Source: Eopsaltria australis
Taxonomy: Eukaryota; Chordata; Aves; Passeriformes; Petroicidae
Direction of reading: 5' to 3'
Assembly (NCBI GenBank): GCA_034509425.1
Contig: JAVTVJ010000070.1
Location: 1,240,001-1,304,000, forward strand
DNA length: 64,000 bases
Shown here: positions 24,701-39,700 of the stretch, in pieces
Layout: the number at the start of each line of letters is the position of its first letter
Position numbering within the stretch: position 1 is the first letter of the stretch
The notes under the pieces: model-generated
The model's input: the letters and a program-made list of their open reading frames with translations, nothing else
Databases searched by the model: none
What the model was told of the DNA's origin: nothing
Position numbers and translations under genes: made by a program

Positions 24701-27700
24701 AGTCCAGCCAGGGCTGGAGTGTATTTTATGGCAGAGCCTGTGCATTCTGGTGCTGACTCCAGCAGTAGTAGCAGTGAGGTGAAATGTCAGATAGCGTGGG
24801 GTGAAGTGGATTAAAAATGAGTCTTTACACAAATAACCCTGTGCCGTGTGAAAGATTCCATGCATTTTCTTCAATCATGTTTTGTTTGCTTGGACTGCTC
24901 AGCTGATACTTCCAGTATTCAGCCTTTTCAACCACCTAAGATTTCATCTATCACACCAGGTTTACATTTCTGGTGTGTTCAGAGTACTATGTGTTCAGAG
25001 TCCAAGCTTTTTTAAATACTCACTAATGGATTTGTGTGTCTTTCTGGTGCTCTGTACTGTACTTAAGCAAGGTATCAAAACCAAGAGAAGAGATCCAGTA
25101 CAGAACAAAGAACAGCTCCTATCTTCAGCTAATTGCCCTGAAGGGTATTTGAGGTGGGAAGCTTGATTGTTAGTGACATGTCCCTGTATACTCCTGATGT
25201 AGCTTTTTAGACTTAAAGAGTACTTCAGATACCTCCCTCTGGCAGAAAGTGTTCTTGTTGGCTTTTAGCTGGACCTGTTTTGTGCAGGACTTCTCTCTTA
25301 TTTTCAGTGAATAAACATAAGTATCATCATTGTTGTTGTGGTCTGCATTTCTTACACTAAGCAGACCTACAACAAGAGTTATGGTGGTGGTGAATATGCC
25401 ACAGATTTGTGGAGATCCATCCCTGTGACTGCTATTTGCACTCTGTGGCAGCTGAAATCCTGTTCCCATTGCTGCCTGACAGTTTTCCCGTTGGCTTAAA
25501 TGAATTCAACACATAATTAGGTGTATTTCTGTTTACATGTATACATCTCGTATTTAACACTTAGATATACAAAAAAAATTATGATCAGAGAGTGACTGGC
25601 CTCATCAACAAAGAATCTTAGTGTCTGATGTACCAGATTTCTAGCAGCCTTGTGCCACTAGGAAGCTGTTAATCCAAGGCATCCTTTAAACTCCTTAGTG
25701 AGGACATTAGAGATGTACATCAGGAATTGGGACCCTTCTTCTGGGACTGAATGTAGGGTTCTACATTGTGGAGCCCTTCTGAAGAATGAGATCTTTGGAA
25801 TAGGACAACCTAAATGTCAAATAGGGTTGAGGCTAATTTTAGAATTTGAACATTTTTAATGTCTATTCCTTGTATGAACTGTAATCAAAATCGTCCTCAG
25901 CCCAATGCATTGCAAACTTTCTGTAAACCTTAATCTCAGAAAAGTAAAGTGTTAGAAAAGAGTTAAATCTCAGAGAATTTCAAAGGAGAGGAGTGAATAT
26001 CAAAAGTTTTGTCCTAGTCAATGAAACAAAAATTTAAAAAAAAGGATCTCCAGAATGAAGAGTTTTGTGAAATAATGTTTTCCCGAGTGTTTTCTGGGGA
26101 AAACTTTCCCTAGTGTTTCTCTCATTCTGACATGAGAAGAGTCCTTTTTTAATCCCTTTCCTATGAATGCATAATTGGGAAGTTCACTGAGTGTTAGTTG
26201 GCTAAAAAAGCCAAAGATGGAAAGATGTAAGGAGTCAGCAACAACAGATTAATTTCATTTGTGTTATTTCCTTTTGCAGATATTTTCAAAATACAGTTAT
26301 GTCCACAACAGAGCAGTGTCCTCATTGCATTAAAGCAAGTCGAATTCACTATTGTAATTTCTAAGCAGGCATACATGCCTTTGCTAGAATGGTGATGAAT
26401 TCTTTAGGGACTCACAATTTTGAAAACTTCTGTTTCACGCCACCATGGGAGACATTTAAAGGGCCTTGCTTAAAAATATCTCTACATTGAATATTTAAGT
26501 CTTCTGGAATATTTGTATTTCTGATATTTGTCAGGTTTAACTTTCTAGTGCCTTGTTTGATATGGTGGTGTGGACTGGCAAATTTATGTCTGCTTTGGCA
26601 AATACTTATAAAATCCTAGAATCCTAGAGTGGTTTGGGTTGGAAAGAACCTCAAAGATCATCTAGTTCTAACCCCCCTGCCATGAGCAGGGGGCACCTTC
26701 ACTAGACCAGCACCTCAAAGACCTACTGTGTGTTACTTTCTACTTTTAAGATCCTTGAGTAATCAACCTTCTGTAATTGTGGATTTAAGAGAAAAAAAAT
26801 ACATAGGGGAATAAGGAGAGCATGTGGAAGTTCCCCTTTTTAGTTGATAATTTTGGAGGATCTATTATTTCATTCCCTTAGAAAACTATAGGAGGAAACT
26901 TTGGATCTATGCTCCTGGTATTAGTCTCTGTTTTTGGTATCACTATGATTTTAGAGAAATACAATTTGTGTAGAAGCTCATACACACATGTAATTACACA
27001 TAAAGATACGAAAGCAGCTTAGGATACTATGGAAAAGTTCAAATTTGCTTTTGATGTGTTACATTCTTGTAGTTTATTCTGGCTGGTTGATGGTCTATAG
27101 GTACTTAATCCTGCTCCAGAAGAAGAGTTTAACTAACTGATATTTTGAGGATTTCCCAGCTTTAAGCACCCATGACTTCTGAGGACACACTTACACTCTT
27201 TGATTTAAACTTTTGACAAAGGGAGGATGCTCAGAACTTCTCCACCTGTGTGGTTGTTGCACCATTCCTAACCAGATCTCCTCTTCCCATTCTCAGGTAC
27301 ACGCTGGTGGATATTTTGCGTGCCATACTTCTTTCTTTAGAAGCCATGATAGAAGACCCCGAGCTGCAAGTGAATGGATTTGTTTTGATTATAGACTGGA
27401 GCAACTTCACCTTCAAGCAGGCTTCCAAGCTCACACCAAGCATGCTTAGATTAGCCATAGAGGGCCTTCAGGTAATATTATTTGCTTTCTTTTCCTAATT
27501 CTTCTTCATCTTGCAGTTCATTACAAATCTAGGTCGATAAAAAAGACCGAAACAAAACAAAATTCCAACAACTTATGAATAGCAAGGCTATTAACACCTT
27601 AAGGTGTGGGTGTACAGGCAAGCTACTTGTGACAAAAGTGTGAACTCAGTCAGCTAACTGCAGTAATCCTTTTACTGTAGGCATCTTCCTTGCTATAAAT

Positions 27701-30700
27701 ATGAGGTAACTTTTTTGTCTTTATTCCAAAGTGACTGGCTTTCTGTAAAATCAGATGGTAGCTTCTGCAACAGGAAGTTAGAAGTAATCAGTTTATGTTG
27801 TAATTATGCACAGGGCTAATGAAATAGGGGTTGCTGCTGCCATGCCAGGTTGTTTTTCTTCGTTGATTCTTTTGGAGACAGGCTCTAAATCATTAGTCGT
27901 GAGAGTGTGGGGCCCTGTGATTAGACAGTTAGCTGGGAATATTTATTTACTCAAAGTTCAGCATGTGCTTGTCTCTTTTTCTGGGTCAAGATTAATCTGA
28001 GCAGCAGCTTCTGGGAGTGAGTATACAGTGATTTAGATTTCTTTCAGCTCATTGTAAAATGCGCTTTATGTGGCACAGGCACGCTGGTGAAAAGAGTATG
28101 CATAACTTGCATCTGTTTCCTATGGTATTTTATTCTTGTTGAAATGAGAAACTAAAATTGTTAAGGCAGCTGTTTTCTGCACAGGCCATGTTAAAAATAT
28201 CTGTAGTTCACTCCTGTGGCAGTGTGCCTTGCTTTTAGAGGGACATACATTCCTCTTCTGTGATGTTTCTATCATTTATACATTGTTGTTACTCATAAAG
28301 CAAAATAACAGCCATACCTTTGAACTTCTTTCACTGTGACAGTGTGATTTTTGAAGAATCTTGTATAGCAGTAATATGGAGTTTTGATCTGACTGATGAA
28401 ATGGCTCAACTATGTTCAGCCTGCTGTTGCACACAGAAGGGTAGTGACCTGAGACAAAGATCTCAGTTCTCATTTTGTTGTGTTTCCTTATGCAACAGTG
28501 TGATTTCACCGTCTTCACAACTACATTAAAAGGCAGCAGTGAGACCTGTGCTCTAGCAGTGCTGCGTTTCCTTTTATTGCTTTCAAAATTGTTTTCTTTT
28601 TTGTGCTTTTTCGAGAGTTAGCCATTGTTTTCTGGTTTAGAACATGAATAAATGCTTTAGCAGTCTTTGTTTTCTAATGGTGGTGTTTCTTCTTGGGCAT
28701 TAATCAGAGGTGGTTATTTTGAGGAGAGCTGCAGTGAATAATTGCATCTGAAAATATGAGGGGTGACCTACCAGACTTCAAGTGGGCTCTGAGACTCTGC
28801 ATTCTCCTGCTGTTGATTGGTTCATGACTGAAATGAGGAGAAGTCCATTGTCTTACTTAACCTACCCATGCACCCAACTTGGTAGTTTCAAATATTCCAA
28901 GCCTGATGGCTGCCAGCACCTACAGCATCATTTTTTGGCCACTGCCTTCTGTGCTATTTATTGCAGAGATGCAAAAGTCGGCATGAAATGCTCCAGATAG
29001 GAGAAGAAAAAGGCATTTTAATGTCTGCCTTTTTGTTTTAGAGGAAAGTGCGTAGCAAAAATATCATTCTAAATGATATCGAAGTAAAAAGTGCTTAATC
29101 AGGTAGTATGAAAAAGAACAAGAACAACTTACACACACTATTTATTTATGATCTTTGTAAATACTTTCTATTTAACCAGAGAAATGAAATTTACTTTGGC
29201 TTATAAGATTTAACAGGGCTCAAGATGCTGAACTTTACCATTTGGAGAATTTAAATATTTGTGTTGCTTAGGCGGAAGGTGACAGTAAGAGTGGGATTAG
29301 TGACCACTGAATTTGATGTTCACCAAATCCCTTTGCCTTCTGAATGAAATCTACTGAATTTGCATTATATTTGCTTAGCTTCCATGGTGAGCAGAATACT
29401 CAATACGGAATGTACCAAAGACTTTTTTGGCTTTTCACAATGGTTTAATGTTTAGAAAATTGTTTTTGAAAGTAAGGTAGGTAAATACACAGTTTTCTAC
29501 TGTATAGAAGAAGATACGTTCTGGTATGTACTTTGTCTGCATATGTGTTAAAAGGGAATGTGAAAAGAATCATACCCCAAACTTACTTGTATAAATTAGA
29601 AAAACTTCCTCGGTAGCTGTTTCCAGGAAAAGAGATTTTCAATCATGGCATTTTTAATGTTGCAGGACAGTGATTATCTGTAATCTAATGTGAAGTTGCG
29701 GCATACCCATTGCAACAGTGCTGTACCAAACAATTGGTGCAGCGCAGGTCAGTGCTGATTTTTAGATCAAAAACTTCATGTGGAGGTGGGAACACTCGAC
29801 TGGGACCCTTGATTCTCCAGTCCTAGCTCATACACTGGCTTCATGCTTTCAGAAAAAAGGAGCAATACTCTTCCTTGCAGATGCTTGTGGCTACAGCACT
29901 CATGTTGATCCTCATCAGTGAGAAGGAGGATTTGTACTTAGAGCTCCTACACCTTCCCTACTGTAAAGTCAAAAGGAAAACATTTTTGAGAGCTGAAACA
30001 CGTGCTTTGACTTCAGCACTTTGTGTTGATTCTCCCTAGGGTATTCAATGTGTGGATGTTTGTGTGTTCCAGTCTTCAGGTGCCCACTTTTCCCCATTGA
30101 TTGATTTCTGTAGCCAAGCACTGATTCTGGGCTTGTGAAGAAGCTCATGTCACTCAGCAGCTGTGTTCCTGAAAGCAGGGAGTGTTACAGCCTTGTGTGC
30201 TTCAATACCTGAGTGCCCTGATTAAGTCTCTTTCAAAAACAGTACAAAATTTTGCCTCCTTCACCAGTAATGGGTTGCAATCTGTGTGCTTCAGCTATTT
30301 TTCCCATAGAAGAGAGAACTTTTGAGAGCTCTGCAGAAAACCGGTCCTAACTTTTCATAGACAGTGATGAACTCTGAGCAAAAAACCCAAAATGTATCAG
30401 ATGGTTTCTGTCTAAGGAACAATTGAGTTGCCCGGAATTCATCTGGATGGAAGAAGAAAAACTGTAGAGGGGAAAGTCCAGGAATCTATAAAACCATATA
30501 ATTACAGGATAATTCAGCTTGGAAAAGACCTCAGGAGCTTGGCAAATCTAACCTCCCCCTTAAAGCAGGGTCCCTGTTGAGGTCCAGCCAGGATACAAAC
30601 AAGATCATGGGTGGCTGGAGAGAGTGGACAAGCTGCAGATGCTATTTGTTATTTCAATTTTAAGAAATGGGCATCATCAGATGATACTAGGAGGAGGAGG

Positions 30701-33700
30701 CCTGGCTCTTTATACAACACCTTTCTACAAAATCTGGGTAACTGGTGGAACTCTGTGACATGGGAAATTCTGGATGTTTAAACTTCAGTTGTGTTTAGGG
30801 AAAATGAAAAGAGAGATGAACTGAAGATTAGTAAATATATAAAAACCACATCAAAGTTCAGAATTCCTTAGGCTATACAAAGTTAGAGATGAGCTGGATG
30901 CTGAGTGGAAATAATCACAAATGCTGTCCAAGTTGTAGCTGCTCTAGGCTCTCTTTTTTGGCCTCTGTTAAGATCAGGATATGAGACTAGGTGGACTTTG
31001 TTATAGCATAATTAAATCAAGTGTATAGTCCACTCCTTCTTCCCCAGTTCTGAAAACCTGCCTTTCATTTTACTGCTCCTGGCCCCTGACCCCTTCTACC
31101 AAAACACCTGGCTGAGAACACTTGGGCAGAAAGAGGGAGGAGGTTCTGGGTAGGATTATTTTCTTGGTTATAGTCCTTTTTTACATAAGCCCCAGTATGG
31201 ACTTTTTTTTTTTTTTTAAATTATCAAGACAGCATTGTTTTCATAAGGCAGGTTAAAACAGTTTCGAGGACTGAAAATTCAATTTGAAAATTGTATTGAA
31301 AGTTGGGGTTATTATTAACTCTGACAGACAGCTTGGGGGGTAATTATAATTGAGTTCTGCAAAATGGAGCACTATAGGTATGCATGAATCACTTTAACTG
31401 ATTAACTGATATTTAGTATTCTAAAACCTGGCCCACTAATTCCTTCTTAAATATTGATTTCTATTTAGCTCATAATAGTAGTTACATGCGTGACAGATTT
31501 TTTTTTTCATGTTTTCACTCAGGCAGGCTGTACATCCCAATGCTTTGCAAAAATGCGTAGTTACTGGTGCCTGAATGTGAATGCTTCTCCTCTAGTTAAA
31601 AAGCTGGTGGAAAAGAGATGATGCACATATAAACGGGGAGCTGAGCATATGTGGACAGTCAGCATTGCTGCAGAAGACAGAAGACACCTGCTTCTGGGCC
31701 AAGGGTGTTTACTGGAAGAACAGTGATGGTGTTGTAGGGGACAAGGCAGGGTTTTTAACCAACTGTATCTTTTTTTTTTTTTTTTTCTTTTCTGTAACAG
31801 AGGAAGGCTTCATAGGCTAAAACAAACTCACTCCTGTAAAAATGAAAGCAAACCAGAAAGTCAATGAAGGCAGCATCCTTGCAGCTGTAATTACTTTCAA
31901 AACCCTCTTTCACACAGCTGTTCTTGTGAGCTGTAAGAACAATATCGCAAACCAGATTTGCTGCATCAGTGCAAGGTGGAAGTACCAGACACAGACCATG
32001 TACAGTGTGACAGGATTTCCTACTCCTGTTTTCTCTAAGTGTGAACTGTATCAGTGCCTTGCAGGGAATGTTGCTGAACACCAGGGTTGGTTCTATAAGC
32101 ACAGAGTTCTTAAATTTTCCCACCTGGTTCTCGACTACGTCTATGCAATCAGCATGCTGCAGTGCCAAGGATTCTTAAGACAGGAATTTCCAGAACTAAG
32201 GATACCTCTGAAAATAGTATTTTGACTTAATATAATTACATGGTCACATGCTCTGTGCAGTGCATAAGATTGTTAATAATGAGCTGAAGGAACAGTTAGT
32301 ACTAGCAGTGAGCAGCAGTGAGCTGCAAACCACAAAACAGAACTTTAAATGGTTTTGCATCCAGACTTAAAACCATAAATCCCTCTCACTCAGTGCTTGA
32401 ATTTTCCACCATTTTTTGAGAACAGGGTCCTAACACTTAGCATATTGCGTGTAAGAGTATTAAAAAGTAGCAGGCTCAAGCTTTTAATGGGAGTATCTTC
32501 AGTTTTCAGGAAGTTTAGTAAATAATTTCATTCAGGGTTTTTTTTTTTTTTTTTAATCAAAGAATTAAGTTGTAAATAATAGAGTCCCAGGACTTCCCAG
32601 AGAATAGAGGGATGTGCTTGTCAACAGCATAATTTGGTATCAGTTCAACTCATATTCTGTAGTAACAGCAGTTAAATGGGATATTTTTCCTAAGAGCTTG
32701 TTATTTTCAAGCGTTTGCTTACACTTGGTCTCCCTTGCTTGTAAAAAAGCCATAAAAAGGTTTAGCAGCAATTTACTGTAGAAACAGGGTGGACTGGAAG
32801 TGATTGTTATTTCTAGCTCCTCACCTGCTGTCTGGATGTGCTTAACCTGCTGGGTGACAAAGGACTTTATGACCATAGCTCGAGTTCAGCTACAAACAGG
32901 CTTATCTGTATAGACACAGCCATTATTCAGTGTGATCCCAGCTGTTAGCCTGTTATCTGAAGACAGAATAATTAACTTTCTTGCTAGATTCTTTTATGAT
33001 GCTCATAAAAATTTTTGAATGCCTTTGGAATGTTGATTTATGTATTCTCACAAACAGACTTTTAAGATGAAGGGATACCATAGTATTTTTTCTTTTTATT
33101 TTTCTATACCCAGCTGAGAATAATTCCACTGGAAGATTATTGTTAAGTGCTTTCTAATTTGGGGTGCCCACTGTTACAGGCTATGGTCTGATTTTCAGTC
33201 ACCTTTCATATATTTGGAGTCCAGCTGACATTTATTTTTGATCAGGAGGATTCAAGACTTTAGTCTTGATCTTGAGCCCCCAAGCCAGGAGTCTGAATTC
33301 TAGCATGGCTAAATTAAGAGCTTCTCATTAGATTCTCTTTGAATGCACTTAATGCCACATGGGCTGCCACCTCTGAAACAAATGAGAAGCAGCAGCAAAC
33401 CAAACTCCCCTTTCTCCCCCCCTAGATACTCTGCTCTGTGGCATCTTACTGAAAACTGCAAGGAAGCTTAATGGAGTTAAATATCCACCCTCTAAACACA
33501 GGTACTGGAGCTAGCAGAGTATCTGCCTGCAGTAGGTTGTCATCTTCCATATGAAGCTGAACAGGAAAGACAGAGGGCACTTTGCCAGTGGTTTGCAGAT
33601 ACTGGCTGTAAGCAAGGTGTGATTAGTTGTGGGGAACTTGGCTTTTGTTCAGACATTTTGGTCTAACTGGCACAGACTCTTCTGCTTGTTCCTGCTGCCA

Positions 33701-36700
33701 TTTTTGCTGAGCAGGCTTTGCCACAGCCCTACTGCTTCCCCAGTTCCTTAGCCCACTCCTGCTGACATTGTCTTACTTTGTGCTAGTCTTCACTGATGTG
33801 GGGTTTTTTTTGTCTCTATTCTGATGGCATACTCCAAAATCTCAGTCACCATAGGTGACTGCATGGCACATTAAGTTCATCTTAGACTCCTTAGGAGATC
33901 TCAGCCTTTTGTGGTCTCTCTGGCCAAATGCCCTCCACATCTGGCTTCTAATCACCTTCAAACTTCCATCTCCAAATCTCCTTTTAACCACTGTTCCCAC
34001 TGCTCTTCATGCCACTCATGAAAGCAGCACTGGAGAGTGAGCCCTGATCTGTTCACATACCAAGTGAGTCCTTGAGACACCAAGCTGTTAAGGAAACTCT
34101 CCTTTCAGCTCCTCATACCAGAGCTGGCCTACTTGGTACACATCACTTGGTGCTCATGGGGCCAGGCAGGAGACTTCTGCAGATTGTAGCAGAATCATGG
34201 CATGAGCTAGAAAAAGAAGAATTTTTTTTTTTTTTTTGACTCTGATGTTTTCTTCTACTCAACAAAGTAGATGTGGTTAGTGGAGAAACCAGTGAAAATG
34301 CTAATAGTTGACATTTTCCCATCAGTTCTGTCAGAAAAATATCCAAATAAAATTATTGCATCTTGAGAAAAAGAAAATAGAAGACTCGTACGTGCAGGCT
34401 GCTTCTTTCTTGGGCTTTTGCTAAATGCTATCTACTTTTCTGATTTTCTTTTCTTTATCAGGAAATTGAATCTGTCTGCTTTAACAAAAGAGAGTGACTA
34501 AATTCCTCTGATTAGGCTGAAAAACTAATATAATGCTAAGGTGACACAAACATGAAGGGCTTGTAGAACAAACTCGGTATAGGCAATTAATTCTTGTCAC
34601 TGTGAATGACTTTCTGTTGTGTCTGGTAGACAACAGTTCAACAACTATATGGTGATAACCATTCCTTAGCTTCAAAATATCTATTTATTTTTGAAAGTGA
34701 TTTTTCTCAGTTGAGGTCTAAATATTTCTCTTTTCTTCAGTATCCTAAGGCCATAAAGGGAATAAATAGTAGTCTTCCTTGTAAGGTCACTCAGAAATAA
34801 AACTAATTTGTTGTAAATTGTTATGTTGGAGACAGAAGACATGTTTTAAGATCATAGTTCACCTTCCTGCTAAGGCAAGATTATCCTGTGCATTATATTT
34901 TCTAGTGCCTCTCACAGTTTAATTTAAAAGCCCAAAGGCAGGTCTGGCGCATTCTTTGGAAATCTCTCTATGACTTCTTGCTCTTCAGATTTCCTCTCAG
35001 CATTAATCTTAAATTTTCTATTTCAAAATGTCAACTCCTATAAAACCCTTTGATATTTCACTGTGTGCTGTTGGGTCCATCTGCAGCAGCAGTGATTTGG
35101 AATCAGGACCTGGAGATGTTCCTCCTGCCTTGTTTGGCACTGGAGATGGTGAATCAGTGGAATCCTCTTTATTTGGAGAGCCTAAATCTATTTTTTTGTA
35201 GTGTTCAATTCACCCGTGTTACCAATCCATTTTATATATGCATCTTTCAGGTTTACCTCAAAAGTATACACTGGATCATTTTTTTAATAATTTTCTGAAA
35301 CCAGTCTAACCTTTATTTTCCATGATGCTAATAAATCCTCTGTGATCTTATTAGGCTGTGCACAGTTGTCTTTATGCTTTCTTCTGCACACACTGCCATG
35401 CATATAGTCTCTGCCAGCAAAGTCTTAGAGTGCTCAATCCACAAAACAATACAATGTGTTTTTTGTGATTTTGGTTTATATTCCTTAGCAAGTGTTCAAC
35501 TCCTATGAAAATTATTTTTATGAATTCAATTTGCCTTTGGTTATCAGCAAAATTTTGACTTAGTTTATAAGTGATTACTGTGCAGGAAGAACACTGCTGT
35601 CATAATTCACTAATGTTTAAAAACAACGGTGGGAAACTTCTCTGGGGGAAGCACCATAAAAAATGTGAAATTATGTGGCTGGTGATGGTTTGTCTCATCT
35701 CATGTTTCCTAATCATAAAACAATTAAGAAAATCCAATTTGTCTATGTTGTAATAGCTTTTAAAGTAAGTGATACTTTGCTGGTGATTTAAAGTAGTTCA
35801 GAAGCTGAAAGTTTAGATATATAGCAAATGAAGAAAATTACATTTCTGAAGAAAAAATTAAGTATTAGCTCTTTCTACAATATAATACTCCAGTGTGGAT
35901 AATATACTTAAAAAAAAGCTCCCTCCCCCCCAAAAACATTTCTGTAGTCTTTTTCTGCATATTTTGCAAAGATCAGAATACATTCTTAAAAAAACATTTC
36001 TTATTATGTGGAATATGAAAATAGTGCTTGTAATCTTTCCCAGTTTTCTGTAATGAAAAGGATTGGGTAGTAATGTTTGTTTACACATAATATCCAAACA
36101 TGAATATGGACTGAAATCCAAGGTAGCTGAACATATCGTCCTTTCTGAGGAAAATAAATTTACATTCAGTAAAAAAAAAAGAATTTCACTCCAGTGCCTG
36201 ACACTGAGAAAGCCTCATGTCAGCATCTCCCCCAGCACAGTTCTGGCTGTGCCAAGGTGCTTGCTTGTTCTTTTGGGTTACAATTTTATATTGTCCCTCA
36301 CAGTATAGGTTTTGACTATGAAATGTATTCCTATTCCTTATTTTATAGGACTGACTCCAATATCACAGTGTCATTGGAAAATGCAATCTTTAATCAGTGA
36401 TTAAAGCTTGTGTTTTCAAAAGTATTTGTTATTTTCCTGCTCTTTTTAGTTGGTTCTCATGAATTCTTTATAGCTGTTGGAATCTAATGGGGTAAGGCTT
36501 CCTTTCTGAGAACTGGATTTCAACCCTTGGCCACTTCACTATTGAAAACATTTTCTGGAAGGAGAAAGTGATTCTGCTGTGATTCAGAGGAGAGCCTCCC
36601 TAAGGGTGTATTTCAATTGTAGTTTTCAATAATTCTTTGCACTGAATGTGCCTTATTACCTACAAAATCTTCTGAGTTCGTTGGGACGTGCCTTCATGTC

Positions 36701-39700
36701 ATGCTAAACTATTTAACTGAAAGTAGAATTTAGAGCACTGCATCTTCTGGCTGAAGGCCACTGTGCAAAGTGTAAAGAACCCAGGGCAAATCATCAAGTA
36801 CTGGTAGTCCTCCAGCATTCTCCTCAGAAAGTCTTTGCAAGGTACAGCCAGTCCTCTGAAAGCTGCAGTGGATCTTTCTGGTCTTTATGCAGAAATGCCA
36901 TGGATTGTGCTCCAGATACAGTGAGTCCATGTAGAAACACTGGATATATTCAATAATTCAAGTGCAGTTACAAACTCAGCCTTTGCAACAGGGATTTTCA
37001 ACCTGCAGAAGCGTATATGGTGAAAATGTAGCTTCATTTTGAGTGGAAGATGGAAAAGATTTTGAAGGATAGTGCTTAACAGAGGAGAAAAAAGAACACT
37101 AAGTATGTTAGTAGAAGACAAGATAGTTACGAAAGGATAGGGCAGGGTGTAGGACAGCAGAAAAACCTAGCAGCTGCCCTTCAGTTTAGTTTTTGAAGTG
37201 TTTCAGAGTAGACAATTACATTTCCTACTATATGGCTGTTATCAATCTCATTGAGTAAAATGTCATCTGTAAAACAAAATTTTTAAAAGCTATACTGACG
37301 TACCATTAGAAAATAAAGATTAACTCTTTTGAAATCATAGCTGTTACACATTTGCAATAACTAACCTATATCATAGCACCAGGTATTATCATTCCCCTCT
37401 AGTTTTAGTCAGTGAGCATACCACCATTACATGGTGACTTTGGCAGGCACCAAGTGTGCCAAATTCTTAATTCATTTTCCAGAAGAATTATATGGGTTAA
37501 CTGGATACCTCCAGCAACATGTTTCCATTATGAGGGGATGCAGTTAAATAGTTGTGATTGATGAAGGATTATGTATCAGGGAGAAGCTGGCTGAGCCTCT
37601 TAACCACTTATTTTCTCATCCTTTATCTTTCAGGGATTTAGAGATGCAGAATTGAAGGGAAGGTTTGACATATGTTTTGGGCATTAGCTGAAATCCATTG
37701 GGTCATGCTTTTCAAAGCATTTTGTTAGGAATATTGAGCAATTGATTTTCTCTGGAAAACCCTAGGACATCTTCATACTATTGCTATCAGTATGATCCAA
37801 TTCTGTTCTCCACAGAAATTCAGCAGGAGTGCAATTTAATGAGACCAGTGAAAGGAATTTGACTGCTCTATTTATAGCACACTAATTGATCAGAGTAGCC
37901 ATGGTAGGAGGAAACTTCAGAGAAAATCAATGCAGTATCAAATGAAAGTAGCACACAAGCCTTTAAACACACCTGCGTGAAAGCCAGTTAAGAATGAATT
38001 TATATGAAGATCCATAAGAACATCTTGGACCATGTGTGTTCTTGCTTTAAGTTGTGGGAATGAAGTCAAACTAATCAGCATCTTACATGCAAGGTGAGCC
38101 TTACTATATATATTTTTTTTTCATCCTTTTGATACTCTGTCCCATTAAATTTTCTTGGTGGATTGTTTCAGTTTCTTAGGGGACTGTAAATGTCATATTT
38201 TAAGAGCTCCCCTTTGATAACCTTAGCCTTTTTTGTAATGAGGATGGCAGCCACACTGTGTAAGAGAACTGCAGTCTCTTGCCTGTGTGTCCAGCACTCA
38301 CGGTTCCAGGTCTCATGGCTTTCACTTAAATGCTGGGAGAAGATGGTCTGTCTACCTCCATTCTCATTCCTGTCATCAAAATACTTGTAAGCATCACAGA
38401 TACATAAGGCCTAACTGTTTGTACTCATTGCTAGTGTTTCTTGAATTTGTTTAATCAACCTTAGTTTCCTCCCCTAATTGCATTTTTTCCTCATGAAATC
38501 TGCTTAAGTCCTGAACAGTTCCCTATTCACCATCCCTGAAAACTATGGTTTTGTGGCAGATATTCTCCTTTACTGAGTGTATCTCCATGCTATGGGCTGA
38601 CTGGCCATCAGTACATTGCTTTTGGGCTGCTGTAGAAGGATGAAGCAAGCAACAAACTACCATGAAGGCATTTTAGCAGTAACTTATTTCAGAAAGAATC
38701 AGAAGGGGAACAGATGTACATGTTGGTTACTTTGAATGTGCTTTTTGTTCTTGTGTTTGTACATAGACAAAAATTTTACCTCTTCTCAAAAGGATGGCAA
38801 ACACGACTATGATTACCAGCAAAGCTGTCCAGGCTGTTGGTGTGTCTCCTTTCCTGCAATGCTTGAATGTGCTTGCAATTAAATGAATTAAAATCTTGCT
38901 TCGTTTTACAGCGTGTAGGATGCAGCATTTAGGTTCATTTTCTGAAGAAGAATACACATACCTTTTTTTCAGTAGGATAATTAAAGGCATGGCATCATGA
39001 AGTAGATGCATGAATAATTCTGTTTTTCTGTCGCTTCATAACAAAGGAGTAAATAATCGACACCTTCCATGAACAATTAATTTCTGTGGGCTAAATTTAT
39101 GTAGCACCACTAGCTAAGCATATTAATGGTGCTACATCTTGTGTTCATTCAGTTTTGAGCATATGTAGTGGCATGGAGTGGCTTAATTAGCTAGATGAAT
39201 AATGTCAGAAATATTGTCAATTATCAATATGGTCTTCATCTTTCTTTAAGCCTCGACTGGGAATCCAGTTCCCAATGACATCAGCAGTTGCCGTGGTGAA
39301 CTTTCATAAGCTAGTCTTTAATCTTTCATTAAATCACAGGCTAGGAAGGCAGACATCAGGACTGAGATGAAAAAACGTGCATCTGCAGCACTGATGTCTT
39401 CCGTGAAAAATAGGAAAGCCACACTTCTGTGTTTTTGGAAAAAAAAGATAATTTGCTGCATTGGTGAGCACTTTCTCAGCCACTTACCTTGTCTAAGCAG
39501 CACCATGCAAGGATAATTTGCAGAACGTAAACAGAGGTGAGATATGTGGGGTTTGAGAGCAGCTGAAATAAAATACAGTAGGGCCTGAATATGATGAATG
39601 ACTCAGCTCTATCAGGTGCAAGGTTTGAGAATGGAGGTGAGGCTGGCAAGTTTTTCTTTTTCTTGCTACCTTGGGCTTTAGCTGGACATTTCTTAGAACA

